Positions 1 to 7,903 of a DNA stretch of 14,881 nucleotides are shown here, one piece after another (the stretch's first letter is position 1; the number at the start of each line of letters is the position of its first letter). A program made the position numbers and the translations under genes. Source of the stretch: an uncultured Collinsella sp. (GTDB lineage Bacteria; Actinomycetota; Coriobacteriia; Coriobacteriales; Coriobacteriaceae); NCBI GenBank assembly GCA_900548815.1, contig URLR01000049.1, positions 1 to 14,881 of the forward strand. Direction: 5' to 3'. The notes under the pieces were generated by a model, which was given only the letters and a program-made list of their open reading frames with translations, had not been told where the DNA came from and made no database searches.

Positions 1-48
1 TCTACACGAGCCTTATCGTCGGCAGCGTCAGATGTGTATAAGAGACAG
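1..48 (+). other. Illumina Nextera i5 adapter (contamination, not genomic)
   Basis: Bases 1-7 (TCTACAC) match the end of the P5 oligonucleotide. Bases 8-15 (GAGCCTTA) match a Nextera i5 index, which I recall as S521. Bases 16-29 (TCGTCGGCAGCGTC) are the Nextera read-1 adapter, and bases 30-48 (AGATGTGTATAAGAGACAG) are the Tn5 mosaic end. The four pieces follow in exactly the library order, so this is an untrimmed adapter at a contig end. Reading frames starting inside it give the well-known artefact peptides MYKRQ and MCIRDR, so no start codon before base 49 is real. Confidence 0.98.
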
Positions 49-297
49 GAGTACGAGTGCCGCACGCGCGAGATGGGCGCCATCGTCTATGGCATTTGCG
101 CCACACCCGGCGCGCAGCCCAACGATGAACAGCTCGCGGCGGGCCGCGTGCAGGAGCAAAGCCTTGCCTGCTACCTGCCCGACAACCTCGATGAGCTCAC
201 CTATGTACCTCTGGGCATGGAAGAGGCCGTCGAGAACTTTAGAAACCGCACCCGCAAAGGCAAGAAGCGCCTGCCGCAGGATCCTAGGGGCTTCTGA
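49..297 (+). CDS. 3' fragment of an unrecognised protein (contig-edge truncated)
   Basis: The last 82 codons of a gene whose 5' part lies beyond the contig edge. The frame begins directly after the adapter (GAG at 49) and ends in TGA at 295-297. The fragment reads EYECRTREMGAIVYG at its start and KKRLPQDPRGF at its end, with a basic tail after a short acidic helix (GMEEAVENFRNRTRKGKK). Codon use matches the downstream genes, which supports it as coding. I do not recognise the family: no catalytic motif, membrane segment or repeat is visible in this piece. The in-frame ATG at 34 lies in the adapter and is an artefact. The gene is co-directional with the helicase but separated from it by 299 bases that include a repeat element, so shared transcription is doubtful. 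Confidence 0.7.
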   Translation, partial: EYECRTREMGAIVYGICATPGAQPNDEQLAAGRVQEQSLACYLPDNLDELTYVPLGMEEAVENFRNRTRKGKKRLPQDPRGF

Positions 298-352
298 TGG
301 TCGCGACGTCGGCAAACAAGCGCGAATAGGCGCCAACAAACGACCCTCAAAT

Positions 353-475
353 CTAAGTGAGTAGACTTTTTTGCAATAGCCAAGCACAACCCGCATAACG
401 AAAACTAAAACCGCAGATAGAACCCTTGTGCAAAATCCATGTGCTCGCGACATCGCAAAAAGTCTACTCACTTAG
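353..475 (+). repeat. 123-bp inverted-repeat element, copy 1
   Basis: Starts with CTAAGTGAGTAGACTTTTT and ends with its exact reverse complement, giving 19-bp perfect terminal inverted repeats around an interior of about 85 bp. The same element recurs at 10071-10193 and 11491-11613, always 123 bp and always in this orientation. By hand count about 87 of 123 positions match copy 2, so this is the most diverged copy inside but has perfect ends. No target-site duplication is visible in the flanks (AAAT on the left, CTGG on the right). It lies between the truncated gene and the helicase and encodes no convincing protein. Together with its flanks it accounts for the 299-base gap between these genes. 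Confidence 0.93.
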
Positions 476-596
476 CTGGCAACTGCACCAAACGGCCGGG
501 CAGAACGCCCATTTCCTGCATTTTCTTGCCTGCAAACGCATCGATGCGCCGCTACGCCATAATAGTTGGCGGACAAACGCGAGAGAAAGCAAACAC

Positions 597-3278
597 ATGG
601 CACAGACCACGACAAATACCGCCGCCAGCACCGTCTCCGGCGCCGGCGCCGCCAGCTCATTCTCGGGCGGCACGGGAACCGAAGCCGAGTTCGGCTCGCT
701 CGGCGCGCTCTCCCCCACTTGGTGGGAGCCCGAGGACGGCAGTGAGCCCGAACCGTGGCTCACGCCCGACCAGGCCTTCGAATGTTTCTTTGAATGGACG
801 AGCGACCGCGGCATTGAGCTGTGGGATCACCAAGAAGAGGCCCTCATGGACCTGGCTGCCGGCGATCACGTCATTTTGGGCACACCGACCGGATCGGGTA
901 AATCGCTCGTCGCGCTGGGCATGCTCTTTATGGGCATGGCACAGGGCAAGCGCTGCTACTACACGGCTCCTATCAAGGCTCTGGTCAGCGAAAAGTTCTT
1001 CGACCTGGTGCAGGTGCTCGGCCGCGATAACGTCGGCATGATCACCGGCGACACCCATATCAACACCAGGGCGCCCGTCATCTGCTGCACGACAGAGATC
1101 CTTGCCAACGACGCGCTGCGCGAGGGCGAAGATGCCGATGTTGGCTGCGTCGCCATGGACGAGTTCCACTACTTTGCCGACCCCGATCGCGGTTGGGCCT
1201 GGCAGGTGCCGCTGCTCACCCTGCCTCACACGCAATTCATGCTCATGAGCGCCACGCTCGGCGATGTCACCGCAATCGCCGCCTCGCTCGAGCAACACAC
1301 CGGCGCTACCTGCGACTTGGTCGTCGATGCTCCACGCCCCGTGCCGTTGAGCTACGACTATGTGACGACCTCCCTCGAGGGCACCGTCGAGCTCGCGATG
1401 CGTCGCGGCGAGGCCCCGCTCTACATCGTGCACTTTAGCCAGGATGCCGCACTTGCGACGGCGCAATCCCTCGCCAACTTTGGCATTGCCAGCAAGGAGC
1501 AGCGCGAGGCCATCAAGGAAGCGGCCAAGGGCACGAGCTTCTCGACGGCCTTCGGCAAGATCCTCAAGCGCCTGCTCGGCTGCGGCGTCGGCGTGCACCA
1601 TGCTGGCATGTTGCCGCGCTATCGCCTGCTGGTCGAGCGCTTGGCGCAGCAGGGTCTGCTGCCCGTCATCTGCGGCACCGATACGCTCGGCGTCGGCATC
1701 AACGTACCCATCCACACCGTGGTGCTCACCGCGCTCACCAAGTTCGATGGCTACAAGATGCGTCGTCTGCGCGCCCGCGAGTTCCACCAGATTGCCGGTC
1801 GCGCCGGTCGCTCGGGCTTCGATACCGAGGGCATGGTCATCGCCGAGGCCCCGGAGCACGAGATCGAGAACGCCAAGCTCATGGCCAAGGCGGGCGACGA
1901 CCCCAAGAAGCTCCGCAAGATTAAAAAGAAGAAGGCCCCCGAGGGCTTTGTCACCTGGAACAAGCAGACCTTTGAGCGCCTGATCGAGACGCAGCCCGAG
2001 ACGCTCAAGCCGCGCCTGCGCATCACACACTCCATGGTGATTAGCGTGGTCGAGCAGGGCGGCGATGCCCGAGCCCGCGTACACGACCTCATCGAGACGA
2101 GTTTGCAGACCCCCGAGGAAAAGGCCAAGCTCGAGGTTCGCGCCGACGAAATCTTCGCCACGCTCATCGATTCCGGCGTCGTCGTTCGCACCGAAGTGCC
2201 GACCGCGCCCGACGCCCCGACTGACGCCGCACCAGACATCGACTATGCGCTGACGGTCGATCTGCCCGAGGACTTTGCCCTCGATCAGCCGCTCTCGCCG
2301 TTCTTGCTTGCCGCGTTGGAGCTGCTCGATCCCGAGAGCGAGACCTATACCATGGATCTGATCTCGATGGTCGAGGCAACGCTCGAGGATCCCAAACAGG
2401 TACTGCGCGCACAGGAGCGCGCCGCACGCGATCGCGCTATGGCCGAGATGAAGGCCGACGGCATCGAGTATGAGGAGCGCTTGGAGCGCATTCAAGACGT
2501 CACGTACGAAAAGCCGCTCGAGGATTTGCTCGACGCCGCCTTTGACAAGTACTGCCAGGAAGTGCCCTGGGCAAACGACTACCAGCTCTCTCCCAAGAGC
2601 GTTCTGCGCGATATGCTGGAAAGCGCGAGCGATTTTAAGGGCTACATTCAAAAGCTCGGCATCGCCCGTTCCGAGGGCATTTTGCTGCGCTACCTGGCAG
2701 AGGCCTACCGTTCGCTCGACCGCACCGTGCCCATCGAGAAGCGCGACGAGCGCCTGCGCGACATTATCTCGTGGCTGGGCTTTGTGGTGCGCTCGGTGGA
2801 CTCGAGCCTGGTGGACGAGTGGGAGAACGCCGGCAACCCGGCAGCCCTCGATGCTGCGCCGCCGCAGGGCATCGACGAGGTCGTGGCGGACCGTCGCGGC
2901 TGCACACTGCTGGTGCGCAACGCGCTCTTCCGCCGCGTGACCCTTGCCGCCCGCGAGCACGTTCGCGACTTGGGCGAGCTCGACAATGACTGGGGCATGA
3001 GCGAGATCCGCTGGCAAAAAGCACTCGACGCTTACCACGAGCAGCACGAGGAGATCCTCACCGACGGAGATGCCCGCAGTGCCGCGATGTTTTCCATCGA
3101 CGAGTCCGACGAGAAGACCGCGCACGTATGGCACGTGCATCAGATCTTTGCCGACGAGGATGGCGACCACGACTTTGGCATCATGGGCGATGTCGATCTG
3201 GACGCCACGCAGGACGGCGGCGAGGTCATCTTCAAAAACTACCGCGTCGGCTTTATCGAGGATCTGCTCGAGGACTAG
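597..3278 (+). CDS. DEAD/DEAH-box superfamily 2 helicase, Ski2-like, DUF3516 type
   Basis: An 893-residue ATP-dependent helicase, probably acting on RNA in the cytoplasm. Motif I is GTPTGSGKS (95-103), motif II is DEFH (188-191), motif III is SAT (218-220), and motif VI is QIAGRAGR (398-405) after the TDTLGVGINVP segment (361-371). A DEFH motif II with a GINVP motif is typical of the Ski2/Mtr4/HelY group. The roughly 400 residues after the helicase core fit the DUF3516 region of actinobacterial helicases; this assignment rests on overall resemblance. Residues 1-50 are low-complexity Ala/Ser/Gly/Thr and probably disordered. I chose ATG 597: it has a purine-rich GAGAGAAAG about 8 bases upstream. 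The open frame continues upstream to a TTG at 426, but that part translates the repeat element. A CATAAT at 558-563 could be a -10 box, without a good -35. The gene ends in a strong terminator and is convergent with its neighbour. RNA turnover or ribosome biogenesis is inferred, not shown. Confidence 0.9.
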   Translation: MAQTTTNTAASTVSGAGAASSFSGGTGTEAEFGSLGALSPTWWEPEDGSEPEPWLTPDQAFECFFEWTSDRGIELWDHQEEALMDLAAGDHVILGTPTGSGKSLVALGMLFMGMAQGKRCYYTAPIKALVSEKFFDLVQVLGRDNVGMITGDTHINTRAPVICCTTEILANDALREGEDADVGCVAMDEFHYFADPDRGWAWQVPLLTLPHTQFMLMSATLGDVTAIAASLEQHTGATCDLVVDAPRPVPLSYDYVTTSLEGTVELAMRRGEAPLYIVHFSQDAALATAQSLANFGIASKEQREAIKEAAKGTSFSTAFGKILKRLLGCGVGVHHAGMLPRYRLLVERLAQQGLLPVICGTDTLGVGINVPIHTVVLTALTKFDGYKMRRLRAREFHQIAGRAGRSGFDTEGMVIAEAPEHEIENAKLMAKAGDDPKKLRKIKKKKAPEGFVTWNKQTFERLIETQPETLKPRLRITHSMVISVVEQGGDARARVHDLIETSLQTPEEKAKLEVRADEIFATLIDSGVVVRTEVPTAPDAPTDAAPDIDYALTVDLPEDFALDQPLSPFLLAALELLDPESETYTMDLISMVEATLEDPKQVLRAQERAARDRAMAEMKADGIEYEERLERIQDVTYEKPLEDLLDAAFDKYCQEVPWANDYQLSPKSVLRDMLESASDFKGYIQKLGIARSEGILLRYLAEAYRSLDRTVPIEKRDERLRDIISWLGFVVRSVDSSLVDEWENAGNPAALDAAPPQGIDEVVADRRGCTLLVRNALFRRVTLAAREHVRDLGELDNDWGMSEIRWQKALDAYHEQHEEILTDGDARSAAMFSIDESDEKTAHVWHVHQIFADEDGDHDFGIMGDVDLDATQDGGEVIFKNYRVGFIEDLLED

Positions 3279-3300
3279 CCGAACATACTGGAACGAAACG

Positions 3301-3341
3301 AAGCGGGGCCGCTGGCAACATCGCCAACGGCCCCGCTTTTT
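3301..3341 (+). terminator. Rho-independent terminator of the helicase gene
   Basis: An 11-bp perfect stem, AAGCGGGGCCG (3301-3311) with CGGCCCCGCTT (3328-3338), extended by an inner TGGC/GCCA pairing. It runs into TTTTT at 3337-3341. It begins 22 bases after the helicase stop. The opposite strand has only a broken T-tract, so it should work mainly on the plus strand, although the hairpin sits between two convergent genes. Confidence 0.93.
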
Positions 3342-3358
3342 GCGCGATACGCTATCCC

Positions 3359-5116
3359 CTACTCGGTATCCTCGACCTCATACGAATCCGCCTCGGCTGG
3401 CTCATCGTTTGTCTCTGTCGCAGCCCCGCGCGCCTCGTCAAACGCGGCCTTCATGGTCTTGTTGCCCCACGTGAGCTTGCGAATGGTAAGATCGTCGGCC
3501 TTCTTGTTGGCTAGGCGCAGATTGTTCTCGGAGGACAGCAACGCCTCCTTGGTTTTCTGCAGATGGCTAATCGTCTTGTCGATCTCATCAATCGCCGTTT
3601 GGAACTTGCGGCTCGCGATCTCGTAGTTGCGACCGAAATCATTCTTGAACTTTTCCATCTTGGCTTCGAAGTTCGTGACGTCGATATTCTGCTGTTTGTA
3701 CTCCGCCAGCTCCTGCTTATAGCGCAGCGAACCCATGGCGGCGTTGCGAAGAAGCGTGATCATGGGAATAAAGAACTGTGGGCGAATCACGTACATCTTC
3801 TCGTAGCGATAGCTCACGTCGACTATCCCTACGTTATAGAGCTCGCTCTCGGGCTCGAGCAGCGTGCAGAGCACCGCGTACTCACAGCCTTTCTGGCGAC
3901 GATCGTGATCGAGTTTCTTAAAGAAGTCCTCGTTTTTATGTTTGGTCGCGGTCTCGTCGTTCTCGTTTTTCATCTCGAACATAATCGAAATGACCTCGTT
4001 GCCGCTCGCGTCGCACTCGCGGAAGATAAAGTCGCCCTTGGTACCCTCGGACGCATCGTTATCTTTCTCGAAGTACGCGTTAGGAAACGCCGTCATGCGC
4101 AGACGGTTAAACTCGGTCTCGCAGTGCTGCTCGAGCGACTCGCCCACCATCTTGGTGGACAGGCGGACCTTCATGTCCTTAAGGCGCTCAATCTCTTCAT
4201 CCTTGTAGCGAATCAGGTCATCGCTCGCGCGCTTGGCCTGCGCAAGCTCGAGCTCGTGTGCCGCCTTGGCTTGCTCCTCGCGAGAATCGCGCACCGCCAG
4301 CTCGCTCGTCAGCTTGGCACGTGCCTCATCGCGCTCTCGCTCCGCCGCGGCAACCGCCTCTGACAGGTTCATTTTTGCCATCAGTTCCTGCTCGCGCAGC
4401 TGGGCACGCAGGCCCTCGGCCTCTTGCTCGGACTGAGCCTTTGCGGCGGAAAACTTCTCTTGCACCTTCGCGCGATAGTCAGTAAGCGCGCGCTCGGCCT
4501 CGCTGCGAGCGGCATCGAGCTCACGCTGCGACTCTGCCGCGGCAGCGGCAAGCGCCATCTCCTGGGCCTTGTCCGCCGCGGCGAGCCTGACCTGCAGCTC
4601 GGCAATCTGAGCGTCGCGCGCGGACAGGTCGTTTTGAGCAGCATTGCGTGCCGCCGCCTCGGCAAGCCTGGCTTCATCATCTTTGCGCCCCAACTGCGCA
4701 CGCAAATTATCGATTTCGCGCTGAAGCTCGGCGTTTTCCTTTTGAGCATCGGCACGGGCCTCAACCGCCGCGCGCTGGCTTGCACTCTCGCGCTCTGTGG
4801 CAGCGCCCTCGAGCTTGGCGCGCAGCTCGGCAAGCTCAGCATCGCGCTTGGCAACCTCTTGTGCCAGCTGCTGAGCTGCAGCATTCTTCTGCTCGACAAG
4901 CTGAGCATTGCGCTGAGACTCTGCCTCCTGCAAAGCGGCTGACGAACGCGAGCGCTCAAGCTCCAGCGCCTGCTCGCCCTCGCGTCGAGCCGCCGCTACG
5001 CGCTCATCCAGGTCACGCAAGAACTCAGCATCGCGCACTTGCTTGACGATATCCGCATAGCCGGACGCGTCGACCTTAAAAACTTCGCCACAGTGCGGGC
5101 ACTTGATCTCGTTCAT
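3359..5116 (-). CDS. DUF2130 protein: zinc finger, long coiled coil, PD-(D/E)XK-like C-terminal domain
   Basis: A 585-residue protein with three parts. Residues 1-20 hold IKCPHCGEVFKVD, a CxxC that looks like half of a zinc-ribbon knuckle. Residues 30-320 are Ala/Glu/Arg/Gln-rich with heptad character and should form a long coiled coil. Residues 320-510 match DUF2130, with GDFIF (361-365) followed by FEMKNE (380-385). The D362...E381-x-K383 pattern resembles the PD-(D/E)XK nuclease core, so a DNA-processing role is plausible but untested. Another helical stretch lies near 470-550 and the tail is acidic. The ATG start at 5116 is supported by GAGGAG five bases upstream on the coding strand. The product has no signal peptide or membrane segment. 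It is convergent with the helicase. A terminator upstream separates it from the metallophosphoesterase gene, so it probably has its own promoter, which I could not locate. Confidence 0.87.
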   Translation of the reverse strand: MNEIKCPHCGEVFKVDASGYADIVKQVRDAEFLRDLDERVAAARREGEQALELERSRSSAALQEAESQRNAQLVEQKNAAAQQLAQEVAKRDAELAELRAKLEGAATERESASQRAAVEARADAQKENAELQREIDNLRAQLGRKDDEARLAEAAARNAAQNDLSARDAQIAELQVRLAAADKAQEMALAAAAAESQRELDAARSEAERALTDYRAKVQEKFSAAKAQSEQEAEGLRAQLREQELMAKMNLSEAVAAAERERDEARAKLTSELAVRDSREEQAKAAHELELAQAKRASDDLIRYKDEEIERLKDMKVRLSTKMVGESLEQHCETEFNRLRMTAFPNAYFEKDNDASEGTKGDFIFRECDASGNEVISIMFEMKNENDETATKHKNEDFFKKLDHDRRQKGCEYAVLCTLLEPESELYNVGIVDVSYRYEKMYVIRPQFFIPMITLLRNAAMGSLRYKQELAEYKQQNIDVTNFEAKMEKFKNDFGRNYEIASRKFQTAIDEIDKTISHLQKTKEALLSSENNLRLANKKADDLTIRKLTWGNKTMKAAFDEARGAATETNDEPAEADSYEVEDTE

Positions 5117-5174
5117 AGCAGCTCCTCGATGGACGCAAATTTCAACCGCCTACACTCTACCGCGCCGCACGGAC

Positions 5175-5209
5175 AAAAAAGGCGCCGCCGCCATAATGGC
5201 AACGGCGCC
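5175..5209 (-). terminator. Rho-independent terminator of the metallophosphoesterase gene
   Basis: Read on the minus strand, GGCGCCG (5209-5203) pairs with CGGCGCC (5187-5181). An inner GCCAT/ATGGC pairing closes the loop, and the stem is followed by six Ts (5180-5175). It lies 46 bases after the stop of the metallophosphoesterase gene and upstream of the DUF2130 gene, so the two are not a simple operon. Confidence 0.88.
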
Positions 5210-5211
5210 AG

Positions 5212-5248
5212 AACCGCCACAAAGGTGCCTGTCCCCTTTGTGGCGGTT
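5212..5248. repeat. REP-like palindrome with GGTGCCTGTCCCC core
   Basis: Two perfect 14-bp arms, AACCGCCACAAAGG (5212-5225) and CCTTTGTGGCGGTT (5235-5248), surround a 9-base loop TGCCTGTCC. The core GGTGCCTGTCCCC resembles a REP-like intergenic palindrome that I recall from many unrelated bacterial genomes, where such repeats are often mobilised by REP-associated tyrosine transposases. No transposase is present in the window. It sits immediately next to the terminator at 5175-5209 and might add to termination, but it has no long T-tract of its own. Confidence 0.72.
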
Positions 5249-5254
5249 TGCGAG

Positions 5255-5800
5255 CTACAGTCCAAAGAAATTCAGGATCTGGTCTCGGCTTACGGGCTTG
5301 TAGTCGTTGGCGTCGAGGCCCACATCGTAGCGATAAATGGGACGCTCGCGATCGCGGTTGCGTGCGTTGGTGCGGTCACCCCTGCTGTGGATATGCCCAT
5401 GCAGCATAATGGCGCCACGTGCCTTGCCGTTCCAGCTGAGCATGGGGTAGTGGCTCATAACCAGACGATGGCCCTTGGCATAGCCGGGAGCAATCTCCAG
5501 GTAATCGCGCACGTCTTCCCAAATCTGCGGTACGTCGGGATCTTCCCAGTCGCCGTCATGGTTACCACGGATGAGCGTCACGTTCTGGCATTCGATACGC
5601 TCGCGCAGGCGCACCGCCTCCGCCAGGGGCAAACGATAGGTAAAGTCTCCCAAGATATAGAGGCGGTCGTCCACAGCCACGCACTCATTGATGGCATCGA
5701 TGACTTTGCGGTTCATCTCCTCGACCGAATCAAACGGCCGATCCATGTCGTGCAAGATATTCGTATCGCCCAGGTGCAGGTCGGCGGTAAACCACATCAT
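5255..5800 (-). CDS. Calcineurin-like metallophosphoesterase
   Basis: A 181-residue single-domain metallophosphoesterase; about 180 residues is normal for the small bacterial members. The di-metal motifs are present in order: D7-L-H9 (DLHLGD), G51-D52, G79-N80-H81-D82, H117 (MSHYPM), and H134-G-H136-I-H138. It should hydrolyse a phosphomonoester or phosphodiester using two divalent metals; the substrate cannot be told from sequence. There is no signal peptide, so it is cytoplasmic. Two adjacent ATG codons (5800 and 5797) are possible starts, with a weak GAGGG about seven bases upstream. It follows the small acidic/basic gene by 66 bases and ends in a clear terminator. Confidence 0.9.
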   Translation of the reverse strand: MMWFTADLHLGDTNILHDMDRPFDSVEEMNRKVIDAINECVAVDDRLYILGDFTYRLPLAEAVRLRERIECQNVTLIRGNHDGDWEDPDVPQIWEDVRDYLEIAPGYAKGHRLVMSHYPMLSWNGKARGAIMLHGHIHSRGDRTNARNRDRERPIYRYDVGLDANDYKPVSRDQILNFFGL

Positions 5801-5840
5801 CGTCTATGCCCTCATTTCGCAACGCGTTCAACTCGTGCTA

Positions 5841-5846
5841 AGTATA
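5841..5846 (-). promoter_or_regulatory. Possible -10 box (TATACT) for the metallophosphoesterase gene
   Basis: Minus-strand TATACT lies in the 66-base gap upstream of the metallophosphoesterase, about 40 bases before its start. No good -35 box is visible at 16-18 bases, so the site is only a candidate. It would allow this gene to be transcribed apart from the HIRAN gene upstream. Confidence 0.3.
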
Positions 5847-5866
5847 CAGACGCAGCGATGCGGCGG

Positions 5867-6046
5867 TTATCCAAAGAGCCCGCCGAACAGACCTCGGCGG
5901 CGCTTGCCTTGCTTTTTCGAAGCGTCACCCTGAGTTTTCTTGTCCTGCCGTTTCCTACGGTCCTGCTCCAACTCATCGTCATCGAGTAGCATATCCCACT
6001 CAAACGGGTCATCCGTCAGATCGAACAGATCATCGTCATCAAACAT
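5867..6046 (-). CDS. Small charge-segregated protein of unknown function
   Basis: A 59-residue open frame with a strongly acidic first half (MFDDDDLFDLTDD) and a strongly basic second half rich in K, R and Q (about residues 34-52). It ends in the glycine/phenylalanine motif GLFGGLFG. I favour the ATG at 6046 because GGAG lies six bases upstream; an in-frame ATG at 6058 has no clear ribosome binding site. It starts 18 bases after the stop of the HIRAN gene, so the two are probably co-transcribed. I do not recognise a family. The acidic/basic split suggests a partner-binding or nucleic-acid-associated adaptor, which is inference only. The good spacing and ribosome binding site are the main reasons to call it a gene. 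Confidence 0.62.
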   Translation of the reverse strand: MFDDDDLFDLTDDPFEWDMLLDDDELEQDRRKRQDKKTQGDASKKQGKRRRGLFGGLFG

Positions 6047-6064
6047 GGCAGGCTCCATTGCCGA

Positions 6065-6391
6065 CTAGCGAGCATCCACCACATAGAGGCCAACGCGCAC
6101 CTGATGCCACGGACTGCGCTCGGGGGCAACCTGTTGTACGCGGGCCTCAAACACATCCTCGTGGCCGTAATACATCATCAAGGACAGCGGGCCGACCTCG
6201 TTTCCTGGAACGTAGCCAAGTTTGGTCTTGCCATAGTAGATCGCAACTGCCTCGGGGTCATGGGGATTATCGCGCTCGGCACACAGTGTCAGTTTATCGC
6301 CCGCTTTAAGATCGCCCAGGACCAAGGCGCCATCAGCATACTGAAATCCTGCAATGTGAAATGACAGAAGAACACGTGAAGGCTCGTACAT
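6065..6391 (-). CDS. HIRAN-domain protein
   Basis: A 108-residue protein made almost entirely of a HIRAN domain: FHIAGFQYADG (11-21), LKAGDKLTLCAERDNPHDP (28-46), AVAIYYGKTKLGYVPGNE (48-65). The spacing of the E-x-x-N-x-x-D-x-x-A core and the LGYVP strand is characteristic of the family. In eukaryotic HLTF/Rad5 the HIRAN domain binds 3' ends of single-stranded DNA; bacterial stand-alone members are less studied, so DNA binding here is inferred from the family. The start at 6391 is supported by GAGGAG six bases upstream. It heads a minus-strand run with the small charged protein and the metallophosphoesterase. The 123 bases upstream (6392-6514) carry no clear promoter or terminator that I can identify, only a short CCGG-ATAAA-CCGG hairpin. 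Confidence 0.85.
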   Translation of the reverse strand: MYEPSRVLLSFHIAGFQYADGALVLGDLKAGDKLTLCAERDNPHDPEAVAIYYGKTKLGYVPGNEVGPLSLMMYYGHEDVFEARVQQVAPERSPWHQVRVGLYVVDAR

Positions 6392-6514
6392 AGCAGCTCC
6401 TCTAACGGCCGGATAAACCGGTGTGTAACCTTATTGAGAAGTCTACGGTCCCGTGCGGACACAAATACATCCTGCCTGCGTCTTTTCGACCGTTTGTCCC
6501 TACGCCATCCGATT

Positions 6515-7894
6515 CTAATGCACAAACATGCGCACGAACTTGTGCTTCCAGCTTGCGTAGGGCGCATACCGAAACGGCACGTCCAGCCAGGTTGCCTTGT
6601 TCACGATACTCTTCTTGTGGCTAAACGTATCGAAGCTCTCGCGTCCATGGTACTGCCCCATACCGCTCGCGCCCATGCCGCCAAAGCCCATATGGCTCGT
6701 AGCCAAGTGCATGATCGTGTCGTTGACACAGCCGCCGCCAAAGGGCACGTAACGCACAAAGCGCTGCTGAACCGCGCGATCCTGGCTAAAGATATACAGG
6801 GCCAGCGGCGTCGGACGATCCGTAATAAACGCCTCGGCCTCGTCTAGGCTCTCAAACGTCAGCACCGGCAAGATGGGGCCGAAAATCTCCTCCTGCATCA
6901 CGGCGTCATCGGGGGACACGTCGTCCAAAATCGTCGGCTCGATCTTGAGCGACGACTCGCGCGCCGTGCCTCCCAGCACAACCTTGTCGGGGTCAATCAA
7001 CCCGCGTACGCGCGCGAAATGCTTGGCGTTGACGATATGACCGTAGTCCTCGTTATCGAACGGATGCTCGCCAAACATACGGCTGACCTCCTCCTTGATG
7101 AGGCCCAGCAGCTCGTCGTGCACGCGCGTATCGACCAGCAGGTAGTCGGGCGCCACGCAGGTCTGCCCCACGTTGAGCCATTTACCAAAGGCGATACGCC
7201 GTGCCGCAACCTTCAAGTTTGCCGTCGCATCCACGATGCAGGGGCTCTTTCCGCCCAGCTCAAGCGTCACGGGCGTAAGGTTTTTACTTGCGCGCTCCAT
7301 GACGAGCTTGCCGACCGGGACGCTACCGGTAAAGAAAATTTTGTCCCAGCATTCATCGAGCAGCGCCTCGTTCTCGGCGCGTCCGCCCTCGACAACCGTC
7401 ACCAGGCGCGGATCAAATGCCTCTTCACAGATTTGCTTGAGCACCGCGCTCGATGCCGGCGCATAGGCGCTCGGCTTGATGACCACGGTATTGCCCGCGG
7501 CAAGGGCCCCGGCGAGCGGCTCGAGCGTCAGTAAAAACGGATAGTTCCAGGGCGCCATGATGAGCGTGACGCCATAGGGCACGGCTTGCGTTTTGCACAC
7601 ACTCACGGCGTTGGCAAGGTCACACGGACGCAGGCGCGGACGACTCCATCGAGCCACATGCGCAATCTGATGTCGAATCTCGGAAAGCGACGTGCCGATC
7701 TCGCACATATATGCCTCGTCATGCGACTTTCCCAAATCGGTCTTGAGCGCATGGGCGATATCGGCCTCATGCGCCCGCACCGCCTCGCGCAGACGCACGA
7801 GGGCGCGACGTCGAGCATCGACATCAAACGTGGCGTGCGTCTTAAAGTGGGCGCGCTGATCGCCGACGATGCGCGCAATTTTCTCGGTGTTCAT
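6515..7894 (-). CDS. NAD(P)-dependent aldehyde dehydrogenase, ALDH3-like
   Basis: A 459-residue enzyme oxidising an aldehyde to the acid. The length and compact N-terminus fit the class-3 group rather than the roughly 500-residue class 1/2 group. Visible motifs are APWNYP (114-119, oxyanion-hole Asn117), Lys140 of the cofactor site, FTGS (188-191), the general base Glu212 in LELGGKSP, the nucleophile Cys246 in GQTCVAPDY, and EIFGP (336-340). The C-terminal stretch after residue 430 is basic and aromatic-rich (PFRYAPYASWKHKFVRMF), which in this class can associate with membranes. ATG 7894 has AGGAGG six bases upstream. It starts 9 bases after the alcohol dehydrogenase stop, so the two form an operon that would link an alcohol, its aldehyde and the acid. 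The substrate is unknown. Confidence 0.94.
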   Translation of the reverse strand: MNTEKIARIVGDQRAHFKTHATFDVDARRRALVRLREAVRAHEADIAHALKTDLGKSHDEAYMCEIGTSLSEIRHQIAHVARWSRPRLRPCDLANAVSVCKTQAVPYGVTLIMAPWNYPFLLTLEPLAGALAAGNTVVIKPSAYAPASSAVLKQICEEAFDPRLVTVVEGGRAENEALLDECWDKIFFTGSVPVGKLVMERASKNLTPVTLELGGKSPCIVDATANLKVAARRIAFGKWLNVGQTCVAPDYLLVDTRVHDELLGLIKEEVSRMFGEHPFDNEDYGHIVNAKHFARVRGLIDPDKVVLGGTARESSLKIEPTILDDVSPDDAVMQEEIFGPILPVLTFESLDEAEAFITDRPTPLALYIFSQDRAVQQRFVRYVPFGGGCVNDTIMHLATSHMGFGGMGASGMGQYHGRESFDTFSHKKSIVNKATWLDVPFRYAPYASWKHKFVRMFVH

Positions 7895-7903
7895 GGCAAC
7901 CTC

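Noticed and set aside
34..297. Complete small gene starting at ATG 34 (MYKRQ...)
   Set aside because: The ATG and first five codons are adapter sequence; only 49-297 is genomic and it is the end of a longer gene.
353..475. CRISPR-like or terminator interpretation of the 123-bp elements
   Set aside because: Copies are kilobases apart with no regular spacers, and the right arm is not followed by a T-tract, so neither a CRISPR array nor a standard terminator fits.
426..596. Helicase start at TTG 426
   Set aside because: This 57-codon extension translates the repeat element and intergenic sequence; ATG 597 has a purine-rich ribosome binding region and begins the plausible protein.
657..3170. 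837-codon open frame on the minus strand within the helicase gene
   Set aside because: It is a shadow of the GC-rich helicase gene; its translation has no recognisable domain and the plus frame has every helicase motif.
6440..6447. AAGTCTAC, shared with the element's arm, upstream of the HIRAN gene
   Set aside because: Only 8 bases match, with no partner arm nearby; likely chance.
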